Shown here piece after piece: positions 18,767-27,190 of a DNA stretch of 64,000 nt. The stretch lies in the NCBI RefSeq assembly GCF_040689105.1, contig NZ_JBFBVU010000004.1:62001-126000 (forward strand), read 5' to 3'. This DNA comes from Meridianimarinicoccus marinus (GTDB lineage: Bacteria; Pseudomonadota; Alphaproteobacteria; Rhodobacterales; Rhodobacteraceae). Numbering within the stretch: position 1 is the first letter of the stretch; each line of letters begins with the position of its first letter. Under the pieces are notes generated by a model. The model was not told the origin of the DNA. It saw only the letters and a program-made list of their open reading frames with translations, and made no database searches. A program made the translations under genes and the position numbers.

Positions 18767-19054
18767 TCAGTCGTTGACGCTGTCTTTCAGCGCCTTGGCG
18801 ACGGTGATCTTGACCACCTTGTCGGCCTCTTTCTTGATCTGCTCGCCGGTCGCGGGGTTGCGCACCATACGCTCGGGACGCTCGCGGCAGTAGAACTTGC
18901 CGACGCCCGGCAGGGTCACGGCACCGCCGCCCGAAACTTCGCGGGTGATCAGCCCGGTGATGGCGTCCAGCGCCGCGGTTGCGGTCTTCTTGTCTGCCCC
19001 CATTTCATCGGCGATTGCTGCCACCAGTTGTGCCTTGGTCATCGGTTTGCTCAT
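18767..19054 (-). CDS. HU-family DNA-binding protein
   Basis: A 95-residue histone-like nucleoid protein. The beta-arm motif RNPATGE is at residues 65-71, preceded by LPGVGKFY (48-55), which is diagnostic for the HU/IHF fold. The N-terminal MSKPMTKAQLVAAIAD matches HU more than IHF. It bends and compacts DNA as a dimer. Monocistronic, with about 120 nt upstream before the amn stop. The C-rich arm sequence FYCRERPERMV carries a cysteine uncommon in E. coli HU. Confidence 0.95.
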   Translation of the reverse strand: MSKPMTKAQLVAAIADEMGADKKTATAALDAITGLITREVSGGGAVTLPGVGKFYCRERPERMVRNPATGEQIKKEADKVVKITVAKALKDSVND

Positions 19055-19176
19055 TCTAGCCTCCAGAGCCTGCCTTTTGTCATTGGCCTCAGTCTAGCGG
19101 CAAGCGATTCAGCGGCACAATGGTTTTCGCCTGCTTTCCTTGGCAAAAAGGCAAGTTTTCAAGGCTTTTTCGGGTC

Positions 19177-20640
19177 TCAGAGAAAGGCCGTCTCCTCGAA
19201 GGAGCGCAGTTTGCGCGAATGGATGCGTTCCAGCGGCATGTCGCGCAGCAACTCCATCGCCCGCACCCCGATTTCCAGGTGTCGCGACACCTGCGTCTTG
19301 TAGAAATCACTGGCCATGCCCGGCAGCTTCAGCTCGCCATGCAGGGGCTTGTCGGAGACGCAGAGCAATGTGCCATAGGGCACACGGAAGCGGAAACCAT
19401 TGGCGGCGATGGTGGCGCTTTCCATGTCCAGCGCGATGGCCCGGGACTGGCTGAGGCGATGTACCGGGCCGGTGGGGTCGCGCAATTCCCAGTTGCGGTT
19501 GTCGATGGTGGCCACGGTGCCGGTGCGCATGATGCGCTTCAGCTCGTACCCTTCCAGCCGGGTGATCTCGGCCACCGCCTGTTCCAGCGCCACCTGGATC
19601 TCGGCCAGCGGCGGGATCGGCACCCAGACCGGCAGATCGTCGTCCAGCACGTGATCCTCGCGCAGATAGGCATGGGCCAGCACGAAGTCCCCCAGCCGTT
19701 GCGAGTTCCGCAGCCCGGCGCAATGGCCGACCATCAGCCAGGCATGCGGGCGCAGCACGGCGATATGGTCGGTGGCGGTCTTGGCGTTCGACGGGCCGAC
19801 CCCGATGTTGACCAGAGTGATCCCCGAGCCGTCGGCGCGGGTCAGGTGATACGACGGCATCTGCGGCAGCTTGCCGGGGTGCAGCAGGTCGTCCTTGGGG
19901 CCGGTGATCGTGGCATTGCCCGGCCCCACGAACGACGTGTAGCCGCTGTCCGGGTCGCCCAGCACCTGCCGCGCGAAGGCTTCGAATTCATCGACGTAGA
20001 ACTGGTAGTTGGTGAACAGAACGTGGTTCTGGAAGAACTCGGGATCGGTGGCGGTGTAATGGCTGAGCCGGGCCAGCGAATAGTCGATGCGCTGTGCGGT
20101 GAAGGGCGCCAGCGGCGACACCGCGCCCGGCCCCGCCGACACCATGCCATTGACGATATCGTCGTTGGTCGAGCCCAGGTCGGGCACGTCGAAGGCATCG
20201 CGCAGCGCGAAGGTCAGCGCGCCGTCATGGGGCACCGCCTTGCCGGCCATGGCGAAATGCAGCGGCATCGGCGTGTCCGAGACCCCGATCCGCACCGCCG
20301 TGCCATGGTTCTTGTGCAGCAGCCCGATCTGCTGCTTGAGATAGTTCTCGAACAGGTCGGGCCTGGTCACCGTGGCCGCGAATTCGCCCGGATGGCCCAC
20401 ATGGCCAAAGCTCAACCGGCTGTCCACCGGGGCGTAGGACCCCATGACCACCCGGATCTCGGGATAGTATGCACGGTAGCGGCCCGAGGGTGCGCCCGCT
20501 TTCAGCGCCGCCTCGAACCCTTCGGCCAGATGCATCCGCGCCTGGTCGTACAATTCCTGCAGATAGGCCACGGCCTGCGCGGGATCGGTGAATTCGCGCG
20601 CCGGCATCTCGGGCGGCGTCAGAAGGGATACGTCGTTCAT
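19177..20640 (-). CDS. amn: AMP nucleosidase
   Basis: The protein hydrolyses AMP to adenine and ribose 5-phosphate. The 487-residue product has an N-terminal AMP-nucleosidase domain (DPAQAVAYLQELYDQ onward) and a C-terminal nucleoside-phosphorylase fold, with NIGVGPSNAKTATDH and LRPHAWLMVGHCAGLR as core segments. ATG 20640 is preferred over a TTG six codons upstream. It starts 7 nt after the ade stop, so adenine made here can be deaminated by the product of its operon partner. Cytosolic. Confidence 0.95.
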   Translation of the reverse strand: MNDVSLLTPPEMPAREFTDPAQAVAYLQELYDQARMHLAEGFEAALKAGAPSGRYRAYYPEIRVVMGSYAPVDSRLSFGHVGHPGEFAATVTRPDLFENYLKQQIGLLHKNHGTAVRIGVSDTPMPLHFAMAGKAVPHDGALTFALRDAFDVPDLGSTNDDIVNGMVSAGPGAVSPLAPFTAQRIDYSLARLSHYTATDPEFFQNHVLFTNYQFYVDEFEAFARQVLGDPDSGYTSFVGPGNATITGPKDDLLHPGKLPQMPSYHLTRADGSGITLVNIGVGPSNAKTATDHIAVLRPHAWLMVGHCAGLRNSQRLGDFVLAHAYLREDHVLDDDLPVWVPIPPLAEIQVALEQAVAEITRLEGYELKRIMRTGTVATIDNRNWELRDPTGPVHRLSQSRAIALDMESATIAANGFRFRVPYGTLLCVSDKPLHGELKLPGMASDFYKTQVSRHLEIGVRAMELLRDMPLERIHSRKLRSFEETAFL

Positions 20641-20647
20641 CAGGGGT

Positions 20648-22444
20648 TCAGCTTTCAATCAGATCGGTCAGTTCGAAGCGGGTGACATCCACCAGCCCCA
20701 TGTCGGAAATGCGCAGTTCCGGGATCACCACCAGCGCCAGCAGCGAATGCTGCATGTAAGCGTTGTTCAGGGTGCAGCCGCAGGTCGCCATGGCCTCGAC
20801 CATGGCCTGCGCCTGTGCGGCCACCTCGGCCGCCGGGCTGTCGGACATCAGCCCCGCCACCGGCAAGGGCACCGAGGCCAGTTCGACCCCGTCGCGGAAC
20901 ACCGTGATGCCGCCGCCCAAATCGCCCAGATGGTTCGCTGCCGCCGCCATATCGGCGCGCGCGGTGCCCACCACGATCATGTGATGGCTGTCATGGGCCA
21001 CGGTCGAGGCGATCGCCATGTTGCCCTGATACCCGAATCCCGACACGAAGGCATTCTGCACTTCGCCAGTGGCGCGATGACGCTCGACCAGCGCGATCTG
21101 GCAGACATCCTGCGCCGCATCACCTTCGATCCGGCCATCAACCACCGGCAGTTCGCGCACCAGCGCCTTGGTCGGGGCCTGGTTCTCGACCACGCCGATG
21201 ACCTTGGCGGTGACATGATTGGCGCCTTCGGGGGCCGGGATCTCGAAATCAGTATCCGCAAGGGTCTTGCCCAGATGCACCGTGGCGCGGGCGTCCTCGG
21301 GCCAGTCCAGATGCGGGCAGTCCACGGTGATCTGGCCGTTCTCGGCCACCACCTGCCCGCGCGCGATCACCGTCTCGATGGGCAGCGCGGTCAGATCCGA
21401 GGTCAGGATCACATCCGCCCGCCGACCCGGCGCAATGGATCCCAATTCACGCTCCAGCCCGAAATGGCTGGCGGTGTTGATGGTGCACATCTGCAAGGCC
21501 ACCAGCGGGTCGCAGCCACAGGCAATGGCATGGCGCAGCACCCGGTTCATGTGGCCGGCGTTGACCAGCGTACCGGAATGGCAATCGTCGGTACACAGGA
21601 TGAAGTTGCGCGGGTCCAGCCCCTTTTCCGTCACCGCCGTGATCTGGCTTTCCACGTCGTACCAGGCCGAGCCCAGCCGCATCATCGACCGCATGCCCAG
21701 ACGCACGCGGGCGATGGCATCGGCTTCGCAAGTGCCCTCGTGGTCGTCCGCCGGACCGCCCGCCGCATAGGCGTGGAAGGCCGGGCCAAGGTCGGGGCTG
21801 GCGTAATGGCCGCCCACGGTCTTGCCGGCGGCTTGCGTCGCGGCGATCTCGGCCAGCATCTTGGGGTCGGCGTTGACCACGCCGGGGAAATTCATCATCT
21901 CCCCCAGCCCGATGATACCGGGCCAGCCCATGGCCTCGGCCACATCCTCGGGGGTGATCTCATAGCCGGTGGTTTCCAGCCCCGGCGCCGAGGGCGCGCA
22001 GCTGGGCATCTGGGTGAAGATGTTGACCGGCTGCAACAGCGCCTCGTCATGCATCAGCCGCACGCCGCGCAGGCCCAGCACATTGGCGATCTCATGGGGG
22101 TCGGTGAACATGGTCGTGGTGCCATGGGGGATCACCGCGCGGGCGAATTCCGCCGGGGTCAGCATGCCGCTTTCGATGTGCATATGCGCGTCGCACAGGC
22201 CGGGGATCATGAAGCGCCCGGCGACCTCGATCACCTGCGTATCCGGCCCGATGCAATGGCTGGCGTCAGGGCCGCAATAGGCAAAGCGCCCATCGGCAAT
22301 GGCCAGATCATGGTTATCAAGGCATTCGCGGGTGTGAACGTTGACCCAGGTGCCGCCTTTCAAAACAAGGTCGGCAGGGGCGCGACCGGCGGCGACGGCA
22401 ATCAAACGGGGGGCACTGTCGGCCCAGGAGGAAATGGTCTGCAT
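20648..22444 (-). CDS. ade: Adenine deaminase
   Basis: Ade converts adenine to hypoxanthine and ammonia. The 598-residue amidohydrolase carries the metal-binding DAHMHIES motif and the family segments TTTMFTDPHEIANVLG and CTDDCHSGTLVNAGHMN. The C-terminal adenine deaminase domain ends MGLVDVTRFELTDLIES. I use ATG 22444 (MQTISSWADS). A GTG five codons upstream is an alternative, and neither has a strong ribosome-binding site. It is transcribed with amn as a two-gene purine salvage operon (AMP to adenine to hypoxanthine). Confidence 0.95.
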   Translation of the reverse strand: MQTISSWADSAPRLIAVAAGRAPADLVLKGGTWVNVHTRECLDNHDLAIADGRFAYCGPDASHCIGPDTQVIEVAGRFMIPGLCDAHMHIESGMLTPAEFARAVIPHGTTTMFTDPHEIANVLGLRGVRLMHDEALLQPVNIFTQMPSCAPSAPGLETTGYEITPEDVAEAMGWPGIIGLGEMMNFPGVVNADPKMLAEIAATQAAGKTVGGHYASPDLGPAFHAYAAGGPADDHEGTCEADAIARVRLGMRSMMRLGSAWYDVESQITAVTEKGLDPRNFILCTDDCHSGTLVNAGHMNRVLRHAIACGCDPLVALQMCTINTASHFGLERELGSIAPGRRADVILTSDLTALPIETVIARGQVVAENGQITVDCPHLDWPEDARATVHLGKTLADTDFEIPAPEGANHVTAKVIGVVENQAPTKALVRELPVVDGRIEGDAAQDVCQIALVERHRATGEVQNAFVSGFGYQGNMAIASTVAHDSHHMIVVGTARADMAAAANHLGDLGGGITVFRDGVELASVPLPVAGLMSDSPAAEVAAQAQAMVEAMATCGCTLNNAYMQHSLLALVVIPELRISDMGLVDVTRFELTDLIES

Positions 22445-23104
22445 GTCCAAGGCTGACACAAGCCACGGGGGAACGGCAAGTGATATTGCGGTGACAAACC
22501 GGGGGGTTGCCGGGCCGTGCCGCAGCGTTGTGCAAGGCCATGCGGCCTGCGAATATCCGCGCCGGGTGGGGATTTCCAGACCCTGTTGCCGGGCCGCGCG
22601 GGTCCAGCGTCAACAATTTGATGAGATTCGGCTGCTAGACCGAGGGCTGCCGGAACTGGTGCCGGAAACGGCCGGTGCAAGATGCACTCACCATGTCATT
22701 CGGATGACCCGTGGGGAGACTTCCTTGCCCCCGCGGGTCCGGCGGCGGCGCGCGCAGGACGCCAGCGCAGGTGCGCGCCGCCCCGCTTCCAGCCCGGTTC
22801 AGGGGTCTGCCCTAGCGCACAGCCCAAGCAACCCCGGTGCGCGCCCGACTTTCCCTCCCAAGCGCCTTGCCCTTCGGCCACGGCACAGGGCACTCAACAC
22901 TCTGCCGTGGCGCCTGCCGGCACCGCCCGCATGGCACGCGCCGCTGCCAGCACCCCGCCGGTTTCTCAGCCCTTGCACAGCGCACGCGCCAGCCGTGATT
23001 CCGCGCCGAACACGCCCGATCCGGCACAAGCGGCCCCGCGCCCCCTGCCCCTGCGCCGATTTTCGCCCGTGACACAGCCGCAAGCCTGTGGTTTACCCCC
23101 AGCC
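22445..23104. other. Long intergenic region between ade and the thi riboswitch
   Basis: About 660 nt between divergent operons. It is C-rich on the plus strand and its open frames are Pro/Ala/Arg-rich, without ribosome-binding sites or family motifs. It must hold promoters for ade (minus) and thiM (plus), but none is convincing by eye. I see no gene here. Confidence 0.5.
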
Positions 23105-23180
23105 CGAGACAGGGGCGCCCGCACGGGCTGAGACGTACCCTTGGAACCTGATCCGGTTGATCCCGGCGTAGGAAGTCTTG
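23105..23180 (+). promoter_or_regulatory. TPP riboswitch aptamer (THI element)
   Basis: The conserved thi-box pieces appear in order: ACAGGGGCGCCC, CTGAGA (23128-23133), GGAACCTGATC (23143-23153) and CGGCGTAGGAAG (23164-23175). P1 can form between GAGAC (23106-23110) and GTCTT (23175-23179), with one G-U pair. It lies 60 nt upstream of the thiM start and the thiamin salvage operon. Binding of thiamin pyrophosphate is expected to lower expression. Confidence 0.95.
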
Positions 23181-23208
23181 CGGAGCCGCCCCGTCGCCGA
23201 TCCGCATC

Positions 23209-23240
23209 GCCTCCTGCGTCTTGAGAGGAGGCGCAAGACG
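23209..23240 (+). promoter_or_regulatory. Expression platform masking the thiM ribosome-binding site
   Basis: GCCTCCT (23209-23215) is perfectly complementary to AGGAGGC (23226-23232), which contains the thiM Shine-Dalgarno. A competing hairpin, CGTCTTG (23217-23223) with CAAGACG (23234-23240), would place the Shine-Dalgarno in its loop. In addition GTCTTGCG from the 3' strand of aptamer helix P1 (23175-23182) is complementary to CGCAAGAC (23232-23239). No T-tract terminator is present. The layout indicates control of translation start, with the first hairpin as the off state. Confidence 0.7.
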
Positions 23241-24031
23241 TGACCACCCCCCCTGCCGAGGCCCTGCGTGCCCTGCGCGCCCAGACTCCGCTGGTGCAAT
23301 GCATCACCAATTTCGTGGCCATGAACTTCTCGGCCAACGTCCTTCTGGCGGCGGGCGCCGCCCCGGCCATGATCCATTGCGCCGAGGAAAGCGGCGATTT
23401 CGCCGGTGTTGTCGGCGCGCTGTCGATCAACATCGGCACCCTGTCGCCGCCCTGGGTCGACGGCATGCGCGCGGCCATCGCCGGGGCGCAGGCCGCGCAC
23501 ACCCCATGGGTGCTGGATCCGGTCGGCCATTTCGCCACCCCCTACCGCGCCCGCGTCGCCCAAGACCTTGTGGATCTGCGCCCGACCATCATTCGCGGCA
23601 ACGCCTCGGAAATCCTGGCGCTGGCAGGCGAGGCGTCCGACGGGCGCGGCGTCGACGCCAGCGATCCAGTGGCCGCCGCCGAGGGTGCCGCCCGCGCGCT
23701 GGCCGCCCGCACCGGCGGCACCGTGGCCATCACCGGCGCGGTTGATTTCGTCACCGACGGCGCCCGCGCCCTGCGCATCCATGGCGGCCACCCGCTGATG
23801 CCGCGCGTCACCGCCACCGGCTGCGCCCTGTCCAGCCTGGTGGCCGCCTTCGCCGCCGTCACCGAGGACCCGTTCGACGCCGCCACAGCCGCCCTGACGC
23901 TGTTTGCCGCCGCCGGTCAGCGCGCCGGCCCCTGCGCCGCCGGACCGGGCAGCTTCGCACCCGCCTTTCTGGATGCCCTGTATCTTGCCAGGCCCGAAGA
24001 TCTGGACTGGATCGAAAGGCACGCCGCATGA
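23240..24031 (+). CDS. thiM: Hydroxyethylthiazole kinase
   Basis: ThiM phosphorylates the salvaged thiazole alcohol 4-methyl-5-(2-hydroxyethyl)thiazole with ATP. The 263-residue protein has the ribokinase-like ThiM fold, with VQCITNFVAMNFSANVLLAAGA at the N-terminus, WVLDPVG, and the C-terminal RVTATGCALSSLVAAF anion-hole/catalytic Cys region. The GTG start at 23240 follows AGGAGG by 8 nt, and this ribosome-binding site is the one masked by the riboswitch. First gene of the seven-gene thi operon. Its stop overlaps the thiE start by 4 nt. Confidence 0.96.
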   Translation: MTTPPAEALRALRAQTPLVQCITNFVAMNFSANVLLAAGAAPAMIHCAEESGDFAGVVGALSINIGTLSPPWVDGMRAAIAGAQAAHTPWVLDPVGHFATPYRARVAQDLVDLRPTIIRGNASEILALAGEASDGRGVDASDPVAAAEGAARALAARTGGTVAITGAVDFVTDGARALRIHGGHPLMPRVTATGCALSSLVAAFAAVTEDPFDAATAALTLFAAAGQRAGPCAAGPGSFAPAFLDALYLARPEDLDWIERHAA

Positions 24032-24675
24032 GCCGCCGTCCCCTGCCCGACCTCTCGGCCTATCTGGTGCTCGATCCCGGCCTCTGCGGCGGCCCCGAGG
24101 GCATGATCGCCACCACCCGCGCCGCGCTGGCGGGCGGCATCACGGTGGTGCAACTGCGCGACAAGACTGGCGGCACCGAAGCCCTGATCGACACCGGCCG
24201 CGCCCTGATGCGGCTGCTGGAGGGCACCGATGTGGCCCTGATCGTCAACGATGACATCGCGGCCGCGCTGGCCATCGGCGCCCATGGGCTGCACATCGGT
24301 CAGGGCGATCTGCCGGTGGCCGAGGCCCGCGCCCGGCTGGGCGCGACCCCGCTGCTCGGCCTGTCGGTAGAATCCCCCGAGCTTGCCGCGCAGGTGGACC
24401 CGGCCCTTGTCGATTACGTCGGCTGCGGCCCGGTCTTCGCCACCCCCACCAAGACCGACCACAAGACGCCCGTGGGGTTCGACGGTCTGGCCCGCATCGT
24501 CGCCGCCGCGCCGGTGCCCGCCGTGGCCATCGGCGGGCTCAAGCCCGAACACGCGCCAGACGCCCTGAGAGCCGGCGCACAGGGCCTTGCCGTGGTTTCG
24601 GCCATCTGCGGCCAGCCCGACCCGCAGACCGCCACACGCGCCCTTGTCACCGCTCTCTCGGAGGCCCGCCCATGA
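24028..24675 (+). CDS. thiE: Thiamine-phosphate synthase
   Basis: ThiE joins HMP pyrophosphate to thiazole phosphate to form thiamin phosphate. The 215-residue TIM barrel shows VVQLRDKTGGT, the metal/pyrophosphate segment IVNDDIAAAL, GLHIGQGDLPV and the phosphate loop YVGCGPVFATPTKTDHK. It sits between thiM and thiD with 4-nt ATGA overlaps on both sides, so it is translationally coupled. Its two substrates are the products of its neighbours. Confidence 0.96.
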   Translation: MSRRPLPDLSAYLVLDPGLCGGPEGMIATTRAALAGGITVVQLRDKTGGTEALIDTGRALMRLLEGTDVALIVNDDIAAALAIGAHGLHIGQGDLPVAEARARLGATPLLGLSVESPELAAQVDPALVDYVGCGPVFATPTKTDHKTPVGFDGLARIVAAAPVPAVAIGGLKPEHAPDALRAGAQGLAVVSAICGQPDPQTATRALVTALSEARP

Positions 24676-25505
24676 TCCCCAACGTGCTGTCCATCGCCGG
24701 CTCCGACCCCTCGGGCGGCGCCGGCATCCAGGCCGACCTCAAGGCGATCTCGGCGCGCGGCTGCTACGCCATGGCCGCGCTGACCGCCCTGACCGCGCAG
24801 AACACCACCGGTGTGACCGGCGTGCACCTCGTGCCGCCGGACTTCGTGGCCGACCAGATCGCCGCCGTCTTCGCCGATGTGCGCGTCGATGCGGTGAAGA
24901 TCGGCATGATCGCCACCGCCGAGATTGCCGAAGCCGTGTCCCGCGCCCTGACCCCGCATCGCGGCATTCCCGTGGTGCTGGACCCGGTGATGATCGCCAA
25001 GGGCGGCGCGGCCCTGCTGGACCCAAACGCGGTGGAGGCGCTGACCCGCCACCTGCTGCCGCTGGCCACCCATCTGACGCCCAACCTGCCCGAAGGCGCT
25101 GCGCTGCTGGGCGCGGCCCCCGCCACCACCCGTGCCGAGATGGAGGCGCAGGCCACCGCCCTGCGCGCCCTCGGCCCCCGCACCGTGCTGCTGAAAGGCG
25201 GCCACCTGCCCGGCGACCAAAGCCCCGACCTGCTGGTTTCGGACCACGGCCTGCGCTGGTTCGAAGCTGCCCGCATCCCCACCGCCAACACCCATGGCAC
25301 CGGCTGCACCCTGTCCTCGGCGCTGGCCGCCGAACTGGCCATGGGCGCCTCGGACCCCGAAGCGGTGCGCACCGCGAAATCCTATGTCACCGGCGCTGTT
25401 GCCAAGGCGGGCGATCTGTCCGTCGGCCACGGCCACGGCCCGACCCATCATTTTCACGCCTATTGGCCGCCCGCGGCCACCTATCCTGAAAGGACCCAAG
25501 GATGA
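24672..25505 (+). CDS. thiD: Hydroxymethylpyrimidine/phosphomethylpyrimidine kinase
   Basis: ThiD phosphorylates HMP and then HMP phosphate to give HMP pyrophosphate for ThiE. The 277-residue ribokinase-type protein has IAGSDPSGGAGIQADLKA at residues 7-24, the substrate loop of ThiD, and NTHGTGCTLSSALAAEL near the C-terminus with the catalytic Cys/anion hole. It overlaps thiE and the substrate-binding protein gene by 4 nt each. Full family length. Confidence 0.96.
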   Translation: MIPNVLSIAGSDPSGGAGIQADLKAISARGCYAMAALTALTAQNTTGVTGVHLVPPDFVADQIAAVFADVRVDAVKIGMIATAEIAEAVSRALTPHRGIPVVLDPVMIAKGGAALLDPNAVEALTRHLLPLATHLTPNLPEGAALLGAAPATTRAEMEAQATALRALGPRTVLLKGGHLPGDQSPDLLVSDHGLRWFEAARIPTANTHGTGCTLSSALAAELAMGASDPEAVRTAKSYVTGAVAKAGDLSVGHGHGPTHHFHAYWPPAATYPERTQG

Positions 25506-26440
25506 GATCCCTTGCCGCCTCTGCCCTCGCCCTGATGCTTGCCCTGCCCGCGCAGGCCGCCGACGAGATGACCCTGATTCTCGACTGGTTCGTGAACCCC
25601 GATCACGGGCCGATCATCGTCGCGCAGGAACTGGGCTATTTCGAAGGTCAGGGCCTTGAGGTCGAGATCATCGCCCCCGCTGACCCTTCCGACCCGCCCA
25701 AGATGGTGGCCGCGGGCCGCGCCGATCTGGCGGTCTCCTACCAGCCGCAACTGCATCTTCAGGTGGCCGAAGGCCTGCCGCTGATCCGCGTCGGCACGCT
25801 GGTCGCCACGCCGCTGAACTGCCTGCTGGTGCTGGAAGACGGCCCGGTCAAGACCATTGCCGATCTGGACGGTCGCAAGGTCGGCTTTTCGGTCGCCGGT
25901 GTCGAAGAGGCGCTGCTGACCAAGGTCCTGTCGAACGGCGGGCTGACCATGGACGACATCAAACTGGTCAACGTCAACTGGTCGCTGTCGCCCGCCCTGA
26001 TGGCCGGTCAGGTGGATGCGGTCATCGGCGCCTTCCGCAACTTCGAGCTCAACCAGATGGAGATCGAAGGCATCGCGGGCCGCTGCTTCTATCTGGAAGA
26101 GGAAGGCATCCCCGCCTATGACGAGCTGATCTATGTGGCCAATCCCGACACCATGGATGCCGACATGCTGCGCCGCTTCCTGACGGCGACCGAACTGGCC
26201 ACCCAATACATCATCAACAACCCCGAAGCCGCGTGGGAGGTGTTCTCGGGCACCGCCAAGGAGCTTCAGGACGAGTTGAATGCCAAGGCCTGGGTCGACA
26301 CCTATCCGCGTTTTTCCCTGACCCCGGCCGGTCTGGACGCGGGCCGCTACGCACGGTTCGAGGCCTTCCTTGCCGACAGCGGTCTGGTCGAAGGCACCCG
26401 CCCGGTGTCGCAACTGGCCGTGGATCTGGGCGCGCAATGA
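25502..26440 (+). CDS. thiY: ABC substrate-binding protein for thiamin pyrimidine precursor (ThiY-like)
   Basis: A 312-residue periplasmic binding protein of the NMT1/THI5-like family. A signal peptide spans residues 1-19 (LMLALPAQA). LILDWFVNPDHGPIIVAQELGYF matches the pyrimidine-binding N-terminal segment of ThiY/THI5-like proteins. Position in a TPP-riboswitch operon with tenA and an ATPase/permease pair identifies the ligand class as HMP or formylaminopyrimidine, although which one is not visible. It overlaps thiD and tenA by 4 nt each. Confidence 0.88.
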   Translation: MRSLAASALALMLALPAQAADEMTLILDWFVNPDHGPIIVAQELGYFEGQGLEVEIIAPADPSDPPKMVAAGRADLAVSYQPQLHLQVAEGLPLIRVGTLVATPLNCLLVLEDGPVKTIADLDGRKVGFSVAGVEEALLTKVLSNGGLTMDDIKLVNVNWSLSPALMAGQVDAVIGAFRNFELNQMEIEGIAGRCFYLEEEGIPAYDELIYVANPDTMDADMLRRFLTATELATQYIINNPEAAWEVFSGTAKELQDELNAKAWVDTYPRFSLTPAGLDAGRYARFEAFLADSGLVEGTRPVSQLAVDLGAQ

Positions 26441-27120
26441 CCGCGCCCGACTATGGCCGCGCCTTCGCCCTGTGGCGGCAGGGCGCGGCCGCGCCTTGGC
26501 AGGCCTACACCCGGCACGCCTTCGTCGAAGGGCTGAAGGACGGCACCCTGCCGCGCGAGAGCTTCCTGCACTACCTGGTGCAGGACTATGTGTTCCTCGT
26601 GCATTTCTCGCGCGCCTGGGCGCTGGCCGTCACCAAATCCCGCACCCTGGACGAGATGAAGGCCGCCGCCGCAACGGTGAATGCACTGGTCAACCACGAG
26701 ATGCAGTTGCATGTGACCACCTGCGCCGAGGCGGGCATCCCCGAAGACGCGCTGTTCACTGCCACCGAACGGCCCGAGAACCTCGCCTACACCCGCTACG
26801 TGCTGGACGCCGGGCATTCCGGCGATCTGGCCGACCTGCTGGCCGCACTGGCGCCCTGTGTGCTGGGCTATGGCGAGATCGGCACGCGGCTCGCCGCCGA
26901 ACGCGCCCCCGACACCCCCTATGGCGATTGGATCGAGACCTATGGCGGGGCTGAGTATCAGGATCTCTGCCGCGACACCGGCGCGATGATCGATGCCGCC
27001 CTTGCCCGCCGCATCGGACCGGAGTTCGCCGCTGCCCCGCGCTGGCCCGAGTTGCAGGCGCAATTCACCCGCGCCACGGTGCTGGAGGTCGGCTTCTGGG
27101 ACATGGGGATGACCCCGTGA
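26437..27120 (+). CDS. tenA: TenA/thiaminase II family aminopyrimidine aminohydrolase
   Basis: TenA hydrolyses aminomethyl-HMP, a thiamin breakdown product, to HMP for reuse. The start ATG at 26437 overlaps the thiY stop (ATGA) and gives 227 residues, the usual family length. A longer in-frame extension would run back through thiY. Catalytic residues of the family are present: Asp50-Tyr51 in QDYVFL, Cys141 in APCVLGYGEIG and Glu217 in LEVGFWDMGM. Keeping the catalytic Cys argues for the TenA_C type. It supplies the substrate of ThiD. Confidence 0.94.
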   Translation: MTAPDYGRAFALWRQGAAAPWQAYTRHAFVEGLKDGTLPRESFLHYLVQDYVFLVHFSRAWALAVTKSRTLDEMKAAAATVNALVNHEMQLHVTTCAEAGIPEDALFTATERPENLAYTRYVLDAGHSGDLADLLAALAPCVLGYGEIGTRLAAERAPDTPYGDWIETYGGAEYQDLCRDTGAMIDAALARRIGPEFAAAPRWPELQAQFTRATVLEVGFWDMGMTP

Positions 27121-27154
27121 CCCAGCCGCCCAGCAGCCATACGCCAGCCATACC

Positions 27155-27176
27155 TTTTCCAGACGTTTTCCAGACG
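27155..27176 (+). repeat. Tandem 11-bp duplication between tenA and thiZ
   Basis: Two perfect adjacent copies of TTTTCCAGACG lie in the 70-nt gap, the only sizeable gap inside the thi operon. It may be a replication-slippage product. No hairpin or promoter is evident around it. Confidence 0.7.
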
Positions 27177-27190
27177 CGGGTTTTGGCGCC

